This document shows, one piece after another, positions 53,001 to 64,000 of a DNA stretch of 64,000 nucleotides (its first letter is position 1; every line of letters starts with the position of its first letter). The stretch lies in NCBI RefSeq assembly GCF_902806685.2, contig NC_048556.1:3906001-3970000 (forward strand), given 5' to 3'. The position numbers and the translations under genes are program-made. The notes under the pieces are model-generated. The model ran no database searches, had not been told where the DNA came from, and saw only the letters and a program-made list of their open reading frames with translations. The stretch comes from Maniola hyperantus (Eukaryota > Arthropoda > Insecta > Lepidoptera > Nymphalidae).

Positions 53001-55268
53001 ATCTAAAGGATCGTAGTGCCGCAGGATCATGATGGATGATCATCATCTTAACACAACGTTGGAGTCGGGCCACTACTGAGGACGAGTCTCCTCTCAAAAC
53101 GAGAAAGGCTTAGGCATAGTCCACCCTGTTAGCCAAGTGTGGATTAGTAAACTTCACACAACTTTGAGAACAACATCTTGATGTTGAGGACTCTCAGACA
53201 TGCAAATGTCTTCACGATGTTTTCCTTCAACGTTATAAAAAATGATTCATTACTCCGAAAAGTTGAGTTGCGTGCCCGAGATCAAAACCTGAATCCCCCC
53301 AATCGACGTCGCCACCGTCACTATAAAAATATGACTCAAATAAAACTTCAGAATTAAAAAATATCCCAAATGTTATAGGTAAATAGGTATGTAATTTCTT
53401 ACATTGAACCAGATTCTTATTAGACATCGATTCGATATGAATTTTGGCATCTGATATCGATAGTCGTTTTCTATCGGATTACAGAATTACATAACAAGTA
53501 GATAGTTATATACCTTACCTACTTGTTACTTATATTATAATGGACATTACAAAACAAATCATTTATTTAACTTATAGTCCCTACTTACAGGCCAAGGTTA
53601 TGTTCTGATAGGTCAAGATTCTACCACATGTAGTACCGATTCGAAAAGCAGTTATGCTCTCTCAACTCTCAAGGCACAAAGGTTAAAAGCTCATTTAGGT
53701 AATTATTACAAGTGAATATGAAATAAATTGCAGGATTTACAGATACTTTCGCTGCATTCAATTGTCACATACTTATACCTACGCGTAATTTGGCATTGAA
53801 AACCAATTTCGCAATTTTAGTGTATGAAATTTAATCCTTCTTTAATCAATATTTGTATAGGTAGTCGTACCTACCTATCTCTTTACAATTTTCATCTTGC
53901 AAAACCCGACATTTAGTCGATGTGTTTCAAAATGTAATCATTTAAGATTTGTGCATTTGAAGGCCTCCTACTTTGTGCACTAAGTACCTACACGCAATGT
54001 GCGTAAGACACCAATATACTTTCGGATTTTGGCAGAATTCTATAGTGAGAATCTGAACATATCAATGCCAGTATATTTCATGTTTTTTTTCCTGTTTGGT
54101 AACAATATAAATGAAATCTATGGTCGGTAGGTAAGGTACGGTAGGGAAGGCACGGCTGTCAAAATTCCCAAGATTTAGAGCTCGATTTTGTAATACTTCG
54201 TGTAATTAAACAGATCAGTAGTAACTAGTAAATAATTATTTACATCAACTTAATATATACTAGACCTGTTTAAATACACAAATTAATGGAATCCCGTGGG
54301 GACTCTTTGATTTTCCGGGGAAAAAATTATCCTATACAATATACATATATTTCCGTCTCTAGTAGGTTTACACGCTTTTCTGTACAAAATAGATGATGAT
54401 CGCAACTTCATCTATACTAGACTTAGGTCTTTTAGGAAACTCTCTGATTTTTGGGGACAAAAAATAGCCTATGTCCATCCCCGGAATGCAAGCTATCTCT
54501 GTACGATAAAATATTGTCTCTCTGTAAAATGGATTGGCCGTGAAAAGCTAGTATACAGACAGACACACTTCCAATCCAATCCAATCCATCAGCCTGTTTG
54601 CGTCCACTGCTGGACATAGGCCTTTCCAAGAGCGCGCCAAATTCTTCACTTCTTACTTTCGGAGTTATGTGCGTAAGTATCACTTGTTTAACGTTGAAGG
54701 AAAACATCGTGCGGAATTCTGTATGTCTAACAGTTCTCCATAATATTATTCTCAAAAGTCTGTCAACCCGCACTTGGCTAGCGTGGTAGAAAATTTGGCC
54801 AAACTCTCTCTCTGGTTCTCTTACTGAGAAGACCCGTACTCAGTTGTCTGATGGGAGGCTTCGGCCGTGGCTAGTTAGAAACCAAAGGGGGGCATGGTTT
54901 TAATAAAAACTGCCATAGCCCATCTGGGTTAGCCCGCTTCCATCTTAGACTGGTGGACTTATTGTGTATTAAGACAGAGTTAATACGAGACAGATTTAGG
55001 ACACTGGACATATCTCTCACATAAATCTGTCTCGTTTTAACTCAACCTCAAATCTGAGCAAAGTCAAAGTGCGCTCTACATTTCACCCTTAGACAGGTGA
55101 GATTGCTGTCAAGGGCTAACTTGTATCAGAATAAAAAAAGTGAGCCGGCGATCGTGATGATGTCAAAATAAACTTACGTATAGGAACCAGCTGCAGAGTG
55201 TTACGGAAACAAACAAACAACACGGTCACCCCGAACACGTTGGCTAATGTTTCGACAACTCTGGCCAT
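46670..55268 (-). CDS. Takeout/juvenile-hormone-binding (JHBP) family protein, five exons
   Basis: Minus-strand exons, 5' to 3': 55178-55268, 51931-52156, 49156-49286, 48377-48532, 46670-46851. All introns are GT-AG and the phases match, giving 261 residues and TAA at 46670-46672. This family folds as a secreted lipid-binding barrel that carries juvenile hormone or other hydrophobic ligands in haemolymph or tissues; the ligand of this member is unknown. Residues 1-29 are hydrophobic and signal-like. C37 and C44 (HPCGELTDEC) are the N-terminal disulphide pair of the family, followed by GIPEAGIPPLDPLYLDRN, a sequon at N76, RGHYSVLGRILLF in exon 3, DLKLNLTNLF in exon 4 and the end ISKVPLTEDFFEDD. 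Length is typical (about 240-260). I chose the only ATG upstream of the signal-like stretch. The introns total about 7.8 kb and are full of repeats. Confidence 0.92.
46909..47915 (+). mobile_element. tRNA-derived SINE D split by a 680-bp foldback element
   Basis: The SINE starts with AGCCTAGTGGTTAGGACGTC and GGGTTCGATCCCGGGC and breaks off near 47010 after GTTATGTGCGTTTTT. It resumes at about 47694 with AATTAAAATATCACTTGC and ends in ATGATGATGATGATG at 47908. The insert starts AACCGACTTCAAAAAAAGGA, has a T-run of about 38, and ends in the long hairpin 47343-47692 with CGAAGTCGGTTTTTATTTTT. The whole lies in the last intron of the JHBP-like gene. Confidence 0.85.
47965..48290. mobile_element. 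Interspersed element related to 9640-9850
   Basis: It carries AGCCAGCGCGTGCCAGACCT, TGGCTTTGGGAGATAACAGG and CAGCTTTTATAAAATAACGA, all matching the copy in the INO80 intron. It ends in the fourth JHBP-gene intron, 87 bp before exon 48377-48532. Confidence 0.55.
49687..49770 (+). mobile_element. tRNA-like SINE head
   Basis: It has a tRNA-like D arm (TAGCTCAACCGGTAAAGGAG), an anticodon-loop-like CTGAAAACC and a B box GGTTCAAACCC. The acceptor-stem halves do not pair, and the sequence runs on into non-tRNA DNA. It is therefore a SINE and not a tRNA gene. Confidence 0.55.
50156..50299 (-). mobile_element. hAT-type MITE family K (copy 3)
   Basis: CAGTAGCGTGCA and TGCACGCCACTG are the ends. The 8-bp target duplication ATGATAGT is perfect (50148-50155 and 50300-50307). 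It lies in the JHBP-gene intron 49287-51930. Confidence 0.92.
50308..51930. other. Intron sequence without recognisable elements
   Basis: AT-rich intron DNA of the JHBP-like gene. I see only short runs of GTAGGTA and no repeat shared with other parts of the window. Confidence 0.5.
52509..52829. mobile_element. Foldback MITE with TTAACGG ends
   Basis: TTAACGGCCTGGTTTTAGTG at the left is mirrored by CACTAAAACCAGACCGTTAA at the right. The interior has further short inverted pieces around AATGTCAC/GTGTCATT. The flanks share CAATT/AATTG. It lies in JHBP-gene intron 1. Confidence 0.8.
53034..53310 (-). mobile_element. tRNA-derived SINE D, decayed reverse copy
   Basis: Reading in reverse, it shows the ATGATGATG tail, CTCATTTTGAGAGGAGAC-like body, AACATCGTGAAGACATTTGC and a worn B box. 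It lies in JHBP-gene intron 1. Confidence 0.65.
54235..55145. mobile_element. Cluster: family B, LINE tail, SINE D, family E with nested MITE
   Basis: 54235-54560 holds family B pieces in reverse. 54560-54640 is an RTE 3' end behind TCCAA repeats. 54655-54870 is SINE D. 54885-55140 is family E in reverse, interrupted at about 54955-55085 by the foldback MITE also found at 36565-36895. The cluster ends about 30 bp before the donor of JHBP-gene exon 1. Confidence 0.65.
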
Positions 55269-55769
55269 TTTGTAACGCGCCTATACGTTATGTTATGCTA
55301 TTAAATATTAAGAAAATACATATACAAGCACAGTAGTGTCGCTCGCGAGGCGAAGTGTGCGAATGGCTTTATTTCTTAACATCGCGGTGGATACCTTATT
55401 TTGAAGTTGCAATTAAAGAGAATTTCAAGGATTTAGGCCGCGGTTCTACTAGCGCGACTGATGATTATAGGTAATCGTTGTTTATAACCATCGATATAAA
55501 TGACAAGATATGCCCAAGCGAACAAAATTTTTCACTGTTTAGGAACCAAATAAATCAGTGCCACCTCTTGGATACTAATGAACGACCCGTTTGAAATCCA
55601 GACGTCAATGAGGTTGCATTGGTGCTATAGCACCAATGAGTCGGTGCCATTTTGTTTGTTCAATAGTCCTGTCCATACCAAGTAATATATAAGTCAATGT
55701 TTATAACAAACTTGTAGATACTACTTAGGTTAGTTTAGGTTAGGTTCTATGCCGTGCAATCACTACCCA

Positions 55770-56010
55770 TATTATAAATGCGAAAGTTTGTTTGTTTGTT
55801 GGTTTGTCCTTCAATCACGTCGCAAAGGAGCATCGGATCGACGTGATTTTTTGCATAGGTTTTAACTATACCCATGCAAAAAATCACGTCGATTCTGTCG
55901 ACCTGGAGAGTGACATATGCTACTTTTTATCCCGGAAAAACAAAGAGTTCCGAAGGGATTTTAAAAACTAAATCCACGCGGACGAAGTCGCGGACATCAG
56001 CTAATTGTCC
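55770..56010 (+). mobile_element. Interspersed repeat family B
   Basis: It runs from TATTATAAATGCGAAAGTTT to GAAGTCGCGGACATCAGCTA. It contains an inner inverted pair, ATCGACGTGATTTTTTGCAT and its complement, about 30 bp apart. Confidence 0.6.
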
Positions 56011-56110
56011 GGGCGCTTGCCTAGTAACCATTATAAACTAAATCATGTCACAAAAGTGCAACTATCAAAACATTTATCGGGCATAAATGTTTTGATAATT
56101 GCACGGGCCA

Positions 56111-57049
56111 CGACGATATCAAGAACTAACCTAAAAGTATTAAATTCTCTTTTCCAAAAACGTATTAGTGGAACCGTTCACTAAATAGAGCTTACATACT
56201 TACACATAATGATCGCACAGTAATCACAAAAAGCTAAGAAACAAAGAAACCTATGTACTCCATCAATATGCAATAATACAAAGCGTGTTTTCGTGACATG
56301 AGACAATAGGAATTCAAATCTATAACCATAGAAATATCAGGACAAAAGCCAGGAAAAACTGTTTAAAATGTTTATTATTGATGAGCATTTAAATATCAAC
56401 TGGTGATTATGATGACTTTTGATTTTTTTGTGAGTCTTGTTGCAAAAAGTTCCAGTGGAACCGTACACTATAATACATTTATGTACTTATATGGCTTATT
56501 TTATTCTGATCTGTAATGAGTGATATGGAGGATAAAAGGAAGATAAAGAAAAGGTCAAATTAAAAAGAAAAATATATAGGGATAACTAGATTTTGCCCTC
56601 GGTATGGCCTACTTAAAAGTTTGATTTGAACTGAGGCAATTTGAGAATTTTTAATTTTTTTTTATCTCTGATCTTTGAGATTGTACCTATCTCTGCACCC
56701 ACATCCGCACTTGACAATTGTGGTGGACTATGGTGAAACCCTTCTCATTCTAAAGAAGACCCGTGCTCAGTAGTAAGCCGGTGATGGGTAGATGATGATG
56801 CCTAATTTTCTTTGAACCGCTTCCAGTTTCTTCCGGTATAATTCCACGTTAACTGCTACCTGAAAATTGCTAAGTACCCAGTAAAGAATGACAGAATGGT
56901 TCAATACAATGGTTCACTGATAAAATGGTTCAGTAATGCCAGCTGCGTATCATTGCTCAACCGCATCCCTACTCACTAAGAATACAGGAATTCCGACATT
57001 AATGTCAAGTTAGTGGTAATAACCGGAATAGGGCTTGAACTCCGGAATT
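56111..57049. other. No gene seen; a SINE D tail at 56690-56800
   Basis: The tail matches GGTGGACTATGGTGAAACCC and AGTAAGCCGGTGATGGGTAG. The remainder is anonymous AT-rich DNA. Confidence 0.5.
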
Positions 57050-57985
57050 CCGGTTTTCAGACAAACAACGAAGTGATCTTATAAGGGTTCCTTTTTCCTG
57101 TTGAGGTACGGAACCCTAAAAAAAGAAAATAATGGCCGCCTCCAAAACTTTTCCCAAGATAAAAGCGTAGGCATATACCGGCATTTACCTATCTATAGAC
57201 AATCACTGAGAATAAAATAATAATATTTCCTCAGCAAACAACTCACAGACGATTTAATACGCTGTAATCGCGTATTCAAAATGAGGTAATAGCGAAGTTT
57301 GTTCAACGTTTAGAAGACACTGATTCCTACTGTTGCGGATCTGAGCGGGTGGTCAACTAGGTCGTGACCCCCACTAAGCAGGTATCTTCGAATAATTTAC
57401 ATGGTTTTGAAGGCATTTTCGACGTTTATGATGGCAACAAGTGCGACAGTACCTATACGTATGATATCAATTCACTAGCAGACCTGCCACGGCTTTGTTC
57501 AGATGGAATTTACAAATATTATGTATCTGCACTAATATTAAAAAGAGGAAAGGTTTGTAGGTATGTTTGTAACGAATAAACTCAGAAATACAAGACCGAT
57601 TTCAAAAATTCTTTTACCATTAGAAAGCTACATTATTCCCGAGTGACAGAGGCTATAGGTACCTATATTTTTTTAATTTTAGAGATTATACGAAAATTGT
57701 AATAAGCTACCCGAGCAAAGCGGGGGCGGGTCGCTAGTATTGTCGAAAATTAAAAATACTAATTTTTAGTTCATGACCACAATTTAATTTTTTTGTGTGA
57801 TGTAACTACAAACTCACGGTTTTCGCATTTTTGCCTTAATGTGTGCTATAAAACTTACCTACCTGCCAATTCATGATTCTAGGTCAACGGGAAGTACCCT
57901 CTAGGTTTCATGACAGACACGACAGACAACGAAGTGATCCTATAAGGTTTCCTTTTTCCTTTTGAGGTACCGAACCCTAAAAATC
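57050..57985 (-). mobile_element. Family C pieces in reverse
   Basis: 57050-57120 and 57740-57985 both end in GAGGTACGGAACCCTAAAA or a close variant, with CTAGGTCAACGGGAAGTACC in the second. A separate element at about 57560-57740 ends GAGCAAAGCGGGGGCGGGTC. Confidence 0.6.
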
Positions 57986-58254
57986 AACAATCCTGTGTTC
58001 AATTCCGATCGATCATATTTTATCAAATTTTTCCCACCTCAGTAGTAACAACAACAGTCCATTTTCGCATGAAAAGCCCCATTGATTCGGCCAAATGCCA
58101 TATTTTCACCAGCGAACAATAATGTCCAGTGGAGCGTGCATCTCAATTGAGCCATTTACGATCGTTTGTGACAGACGACCATTTTAAGCCATGGGAATCG
58201 ATAAAGCTCTGTTTACACAACCTATGTGAAAAACCATAGCTAAATCTAAATATA

Positions 58255-58620
58255 TGAAACCGGCCAAATGCGTGGCGGGCCACGCGCAGTGTAGGGTTCC
58301 GTAGTCACAATCCTCGAAATACAGATATAACTCCTTAACCTGTGAACCCTGGCTAAGTCCATGATAGTTTTCCTTAGGCTAATTGCTTTTTTAGGAACCC
58401 TAAAAAAGGAATTAGCGTTCCGATACGACGCCGTGTAGAAACCAAAGGGGCATGGGTTTTAATGAAAACTGGCATCCCTTCGGAGTCCGACAGACGTTGG
58501 GGTCCCAAGTTGAGACCCCAACGTCTATCGGATTTCCAAGGTGCTAGAATGGCAATCTCGTACCGGAAAGCGCAGCGTTGGAAGATTCCGGGGAAAGACA
58601 AAGGCCACGCGATATGTGGA
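58255..58620. mobile_element. Family C variant and an inverted RTE tail forming a hairpin
   Basis: 58255-58400 is the reverse of the 14826-15085 variant. 58480-58600 contains an RTE 3' end in which TCCGACAGACGTTGGGGTC is followed nine bases later by its near-perfect complement. This gives a 19-bp stem. Confidence 0.6.
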
Positions 58621-58789
58621 GTATTCTGGTGGACTGGACTGGTCATAGAAAATTATAAAGGGTCCAGTAAACATTAGCCCAGAGGGTTTTTTAAAATGTC
58701 ATTTTTACCTGTTGCTATTTACATTGCAACATCTTTAACTCTTATTTATAATAATCTAATCTAACCTTAACTTAACTTATATCTAGTTT

Positions 58790-58841
58790 TTAGGGTTCCG
58801 TACCTCAAAAGGAAAAACGGAACCCTTATAGGATCACTTTG

Positions 58842-58883
<42 letters not shown>

Positions 58884-59250
58884 GCCTGCCTGTCTGTCAA
58901 GAAACCTACAGGGTACATCCCGTTGACCTAGAATCATGAAATTTGGCAGGAAGGTGGGTCTTATAGCTGACATTTTGGGAAAAATCTGAAAACCGTGAAT
59001 TTAGGGTTAGATCACACAAAAAAAATTAAATTGTGGTCATGAACTAATAATTAGTATTTTCAACTTTCGAAGTGAGTGACTATATCAAGTGGGGTATCAT
59101 ATGAAAGGTCTTCACCTGTACATTCTAAAACAGATTTTTATTTATTTTTATGCATCATAGTTTTTGAATTATCGTGCAAAATGTCGAAGAAATACGACTG
59201 TAGTACGGAACCCTCATTGCGCGAGCCTGACTCGCACTTGGCCGGTTTTT
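58790..59250 (+). mobile_element. Interspersed repeat family C, longest copy
   Basis: It runs from TAGGGTTCCGTACCTCAAAA through about ten GTCT units to CTGACTCGCACTTGGCCGGT. It is about 50 bp longer than 30577-30978 and includes TTGAATTATCGTGCAAAATG, which is missing there. Confidence 0.75.
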
Positions 59251-60835
59251 TTACCAAGGTCCGGTTCATCCTCTATCGCTGCAGCTCAGGGGGTTTGGCA
59301 GATGCTGTTTCATACGCCAAGATCCTTTGATGTTTGCATGAAAATCTGCAGAAGTCGGCAAGTTATTACACGCGCCAAGTACGTGGGCCAATGGTAATAC
59401 AATTTACAAAATTTGAATAAATTCAATACGCACCGCGTTTTATTGGGTCTGATCGTGCGTTAAGTAGGTATACTTTCGGTTTTTTAATTGACTGAATAAA
59501 TAAAATAAATATTATGGTGAGTAAAGTGTATCATTGCATTACAGAGGCATTTTATAGATCCATTGATGCAGCGTGAGAAAGTGTTTCACGGTCCGTTACA
59601 CAGTATATGACCTAGCTCGCCCATATAACCGATTTAGTACATCTACTTATCTTTGATATATTGTATGATATTCCATTGGATATATTATCTAACTTATATG
59701 ACATTTAGGTACCGCTATATTATGAGATTGAAGTTCAACTTTTATAGTTAGACTTATTGAATTATTATGTACTTGTTAGACAAGCGGATACCCGGATAAA
59801 AAAGAAATGCATTTTGTTTTTATCCATTACCATCTTCATATTGTTACCTTGCTAATGAAACTGTTTTGGGGCACATCGGTTGGATGGGTCAAAGTTCATA
59901 CTTAACGGACATTGGTAGATTTTTTTGTTTGTGTTTTATATAGATAGATGATAGTTATTAAAATAAAGATTTTTTCTGACTCTGGCATTTCTAAACGTCA
60001 AGTCTGCTTTTTCAAACGGATAGGCCGTGAAAAGGTAACAGACAGAAAGACAGAAGTTTAAACAGGAACTGAGAGTAGGTATCTAGGTACTGAAGTTTAA
60101 GACTACAGCTGGTTTAAAACGTTTCAAACATACCGGTGGTTATCTGCCTACCTGCTCATTTCACTAATATGGATGCAAACTAAAATACTATGTGCCTATG
60201 TATTGTACAAGAATAAAGCTTTCACGGTCAAAATTAAAACAAATTGCAATACAAAAGCTTTCATGAATGGCGGAATGAATGGCTCACAAATCGCTTCAAT
60301 TTCTTATTAGGCAGTCCATTAGGCAGCAACAAAACCGTCTGGCGCATTGTCAAAACACAAAACCCCTAATTTACCGACACTGGCACAATGAAGATTGTTT
60401 GCTTTATGTCGTTTTCGATCGGTGCCCACCGTGTGAAGCGCTTTTGATCTATCCACGGATTAAGGTGATGCTAGACCGCCTACATATTATTATTTTGCGA
60501 ATCACTTCTCAGGTTCCGCAGGAAAACAAGCAACTCTTGTAGTCTTTCTGTCGTCTTTCTGTTTGACAGGCATTTGAAAATAAACTGTAAAAACTATAAG
60601 GTGTTTAATCAGACATATAAATCGATTATCGCTATTAAAGGAGCATAATATACTTATAAAATATAATTTTGATCCACAAATCCGCAACATCAACTTAGCA
60701 ACTATCATGATTCAAGGCTAAAGAACCATTTATGCGTGTGCTGACAACATAGTCTCCATTAATGAAGAAGGAAGGCTTACTCTCTGTAATTTTGTTAACA
60801 TTAAAGTTCTTTTAAATTAAGGAAGTTTTCGTATC
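59251..60835. other. No gene seen, 1.6 kb
   Basis: Open frames of up to 87 codons exist (for example 60279-60542), but they have no domain that I recognise, no clear splice context and no conserved motif. Confidence 0.5.
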
Positions 60836-61020
60836 ACACTCACACTAATATTATAAAGGCGAAAGTTTGTATGCGTGTGTGTAGGTGTTACTCTTCGACG
60901 TAAAAACTACTAAGTAAACGGATTTGGTGTTTGGCATGGAGATAAATAAATAATTGTAACTTGAATTAACACATAGGCTGCTTTTTATCCCGGAAAGTCG
61001 CAGGCATCAGGAAATAAATA
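60836..61020 (+). mobile_element. Family B copy, worn
   Basis: It opens ACTAATATTATAAAGGCGAA, contains TTTTATCCCGGAAAGTCGCA and stops at GGCATCAGG. Confidence 0.5.
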
Positions 61021-62161
61021 GATATAGGTATCTACTATCTAGGTAGGTATAATGTTTAGAGGGAAATGTATCGTCTCAGGCGGGATGTGCGAGATGCACG
61101 GTGAACCAAAACTGTAAATCTCCATCGTGCCGGCTCCGCCTGTAGCATACTAATGCGAAATTTGTGTTTGTTTCCACTACACTGACATTCAGTTACAACG
61201 GTGTATGTTGATGGAAACAGATTTAAGTAGAAAAATCATTTAAATATCTATACCGAAAATCTATTAGGCCGAGAAACTTGAGTTTTGCATGTAAGTTTTC
61301 TTTACCTACCTTTCTAACCTAACCCCGACGAAGTTGCGGGAAAAAACTAGAGTAGGTCATAATTAAAACATGATTTTCACTTATAATATACTATATAATA
61401 TATTATACTTATAATATAATATACTTACCCAAATTCAAGCCTTGTTGGTGCCTCATATATTCTACAGTTTATATTATTAATATACACATTTGCTATGTGT
61501 TTTGTGCAAATCCATACTTAATAATTCATAAGACCGCCGACTTTAGTTATAAGTTAATTTAAATTTCATATCAACAAGGGAAAATTGTAAATCATCAAAA
61601 TAATTTTGAAGTAACGACTACGAGTAACCTAATAATTTTCACGAAGGTAACGCAAGGCAAGCGTGACGCAGTAAAGATTACATAGTATAATAAATAATAT
61701 TGTAATATTATGTAAGTACACTACATAGTAATCAGTTATAATGGTCGTTACATTTAAATAACGTAAAAGTAGGTAAACCTACCTATATACGGAGTGTTGC
61801 ATAACTTATAGGTATAGTATTGGTACTTAAATAAATAATTAATATAATATGTCAAATGAGATTTATGAAGATTGTAGTACCAAATAGTTAGTGCCGTAGA
61901 TTCTTTCGTTGTCTCTACTAAGTACTTATATCCCATTCCCATATCCCATGTTCATATAAATCGAGGATTACAGAAGATTTTTACGTGTTGTTCAGGATAG
62001 CCGCGGTTATCCGGCCGCGATGAGAAGGTCGCGCGTCGGCAACGGCTCGCGTGTTACGCGACCGCGTACAACTAGCGGGTTTAAAGTGACCATGTCAGAC
62101 GACTGTGTAACTAATAATTGTTCTCTTTACTAATAAATTACTTATAACGTGGAATACTAAC
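61021..62161. other. No gene seen; GC-rich patch at 61995-62090
   Basis: Mostly AT-rich DNA. A short GC-rich patch (GCCGCGGTTATCCGGCCGCG) stands out but is too short to classify. Confidence 0.5.
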
Positions 62162-62329
62162 CTAAGAGCTAGCGCGCACCACAGTGCGGTGAATTGCTGT
62201 GCGTTTTAAAATCTGCAAATGCGGTGCGGAATAAATTCCGTAGTGTGCGCACTTCTATGTAGTTCTACAGTTCACAGATTTAGCGAAAAAAACGTACGGA
62301 ATATTTCCGTGGCACGCGCTAGCTCTAAG
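62162..62329. mobile_element. MITE with CTAAGAGCTAGCGCG ends
   Basis: CTAAGAGCTAGCGCGCACCAC-type left end is mirrored by GTGGCACGCGCTAGCTCTAAG at the right, with inner GGAATAAATTCCG and GGAATATTTCCG palindromes. About 168 bp long and non-coding. Confidence 0.8.
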
Positions 62330-63147
62330 GGTTTGGTTATCCCGGCGCCTCTAACATTTGAAGCAAAAAGGCTTCAAGCAGAAGGCCTCATTTAATTCAA
62401 AATGTTGCTAAATTTCAATAGGTAGTTAATGATTTCCTAGAAATTAGTAATATTCAATCTGCCTATATGTTACTTGGCAAAGCTGTTTTTGTCATAAATT
62501 GAATTGTCTTTTTGTCAAATAACACCGTTTGCTAAAAATTTATCGACAGATTACTACAGATAAATTGATTATTAATTTCGGTAAGTATGTCATTGATTTT
62601 TTGATAATTAAGAAGTAAATTATTTATATAATTAGATTAATTACAAAGAGACGGTGGCCAGACCGGCCAAGTATTTCAGTCCACTAACTCAAGATCACTC
62701 TATACACTTGACGGCTCACTTGCTCTATAAATAAGCATCGACACGCCACCGAAATAGCCATTCTTGTAAACTACTGATACATGTCTCTATTCGAAGGCGC
62801 CAGACGTGTCTCGATATCGTGCATTGTTGACGATATCCATATTAATCTATCTATGTATACATCCATTTATATAAAAAGGATTTTTGAAAATTTAATTCTT
62901 AAGGGGAAACGAAGGGATTGAAATTTGTGTAGTCCATGCGGACGAAGTCGCAGGTATATTAAGCTAGTGTATTTGTATACCTAATATAAATTATTATAAA
63001 ATCCAAAAATACCTAATTACGGACACAATAATAGGTATTACTGTTATAGTATAATTTTTTATAGCTAAAAATAACTTGATAAAATAAAAAAATCGTTTAA
63101 CTCAATTAAGGTGCGTTATGAAATTAGCTACTGATAATTTCAATGTG
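62330..63147. other. No gene seen; family A fragment at 62870-62965
   Basis: The family A fragment is in reverse (GAAATTTGTGTAGTCCATGC). Nothing else is recognisable. Confidence 0.5.
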
Positions 63148-63301
63148 GCTGATTCCGTTGTACACAATCTCTAAACTAAACTAAAATGGCACGTCTAAAT
63201 CTATTGCTATTCCTTTCATAATGTTGCTTGCGGAAAAGAATAGCACTAGATTTAGACCTTTTAATTTAGTTTAGTTTAGAGATTATGTACAAGAGAATCG
63301 G
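63148..63301. mobile_element. Foldback MITE
   Basis: CTCTAAACTAAACTAAAATG at the left is mirrored by TTTAGTTTAGTTTAGAGATT at the right, and CTAAATCTATTGCTATTC by AATAGCACTAGATTTAG. About 150 bp long. Confidence 0.8.
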
Positions 63302-64000
63302 CCCCAATACCTACCTAGCCGCCTAGATACTTTTTTGCCCTTCTTTTCGTCTACTCGATGATAGATGGCGCTATAAGGCATTAAAAAGCTCGCATTACCG
63401 AAGCTCCCAAGTCCACTACACGACTACACCATTGAAAGGGGAGTTTCGATATGATCATGGAATTAGGCATCATCCATCAGCTAAGCTTATTCATTTGTTC
63501 TGTGATTAAAATAAATATTTAGTTAAGTTACTTTTATTTCGGTATATTTACCGTGGTTAATAGCCTCATCTGGACAGAAGGGCTGGCTCATTTGTCGCGG
63601 AAATGCAGCCAGTATTCTGGGCACCATTCCACGAGGGCACGATTTGTACAGTAATTAGATAAGGCTAGCTTTGAGTTCTTGTAACATCATAAAAAACTTG
63701 TAACATTCTTCAATTTTTATTTTTAGGAAAAATATAGGTAGTAACTATATTTTCAAAACGCTTGAACTTAGTTCAGTCATGTAAGGTAATGAAATGAAAT
63801 TAAATGAAATAGAAATGATGTAAGGCGTAAGTAAGTGCACGTTCCCAGGACACATCTTGTAAATTCATGACGGCTGGGTATTAATACGTGTAAGACACAC
63901 GTGCCCTACATTTAGTACCAGAGATTGCAGAAATAACCTGAGTTTACACAAACTCGTTACAAGTTACGCGAAAATTATTTTCAGCTCAAACAACTAGTCA
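63302..64000. other. No gene seen; dispersed repeat at 63545-63690
   Basis: The repeat at 63545-63665 is the inverse of 36400-36530 (AGCCTCATCTGGACAGAAGG). The rest to the window end is anonymous. Confidence 0.5.

Noticed and set aside
60279..60542. 87-codon plus-strand ORF
   Set aside because: No recognisable motif, no neighbouring exon with matching phase, and no conserved pattern.

Overview
The window is insect nuclear DNA, most likely from a moth or butterfly. It is AT-rich, has spliced genes with canonical GT-AG introns, carries a juvenile-hormone-binding/takeout-type gene, and is crowded with short mobile elements of kinds I associate with lepidopteran genomes (RTE-type LINE 3' ends ending in GATGATGAT, tRNA-derived SINEs with the same tail, many foldback MITEs). 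Species cannot be fixed from the sequence alone.

Layout. (1) 1-4985: seven tandem units of about 650 or 770 bp, each with a rigid pair of TCGGCCGCCATCTTG motifs 121 bp apart; the array runs off the left edge. (2) 5553-22741, plus strand: 22 exons of INO80, the catalytic ATPase of the INO80 chromatin remodeller. The 5' end is missing, so the tandem array probably lies inside an upstream INO80 intron. The exons join without frameshift into 1152 codons and cover the DBINO region, both RecA-like lobes, the INO80 insertion and a basic tail. Its introns are packed with MITEs, LINE relics and one (CAT)n tract of about 42 units. (3) 22742-46669: about 24 kb without a recognisable cellular gene, made of LINE relics, SINEs, MITEs and low-complexity sequence. 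(4) 46670-55268, minus strand: a complete five-exon, 261-residue takeout/JHBP-family gene, convergent with INO80 and also full of inserted repeats. (5) 55269-64000: repeats and anonymous AT-rich DNA.

The two genes have unrelated jobs (nuclear chromatin remodelling; a predicted secreted carrier of a hydrophobic ligand), and nothing suggests they act together. I found no CRISPR, no functional tRNA or rRNA gene and no wholly new protein system. The most interesting points are the array of YY1/Pho-like ATGGCGG motifs beside or inside INO80, with the same core carried by other intronic repeats (YY1/Pho is a known INO80 partner); a recent tandem duplication of part of an INO80 exon; two open reading frames at the INO80 C-terminus; three hAT-like MITEs with perfect 8-bp target duplications; nested insertions with exact target duplications; and a LINE and a SINE that share a 3' tail.
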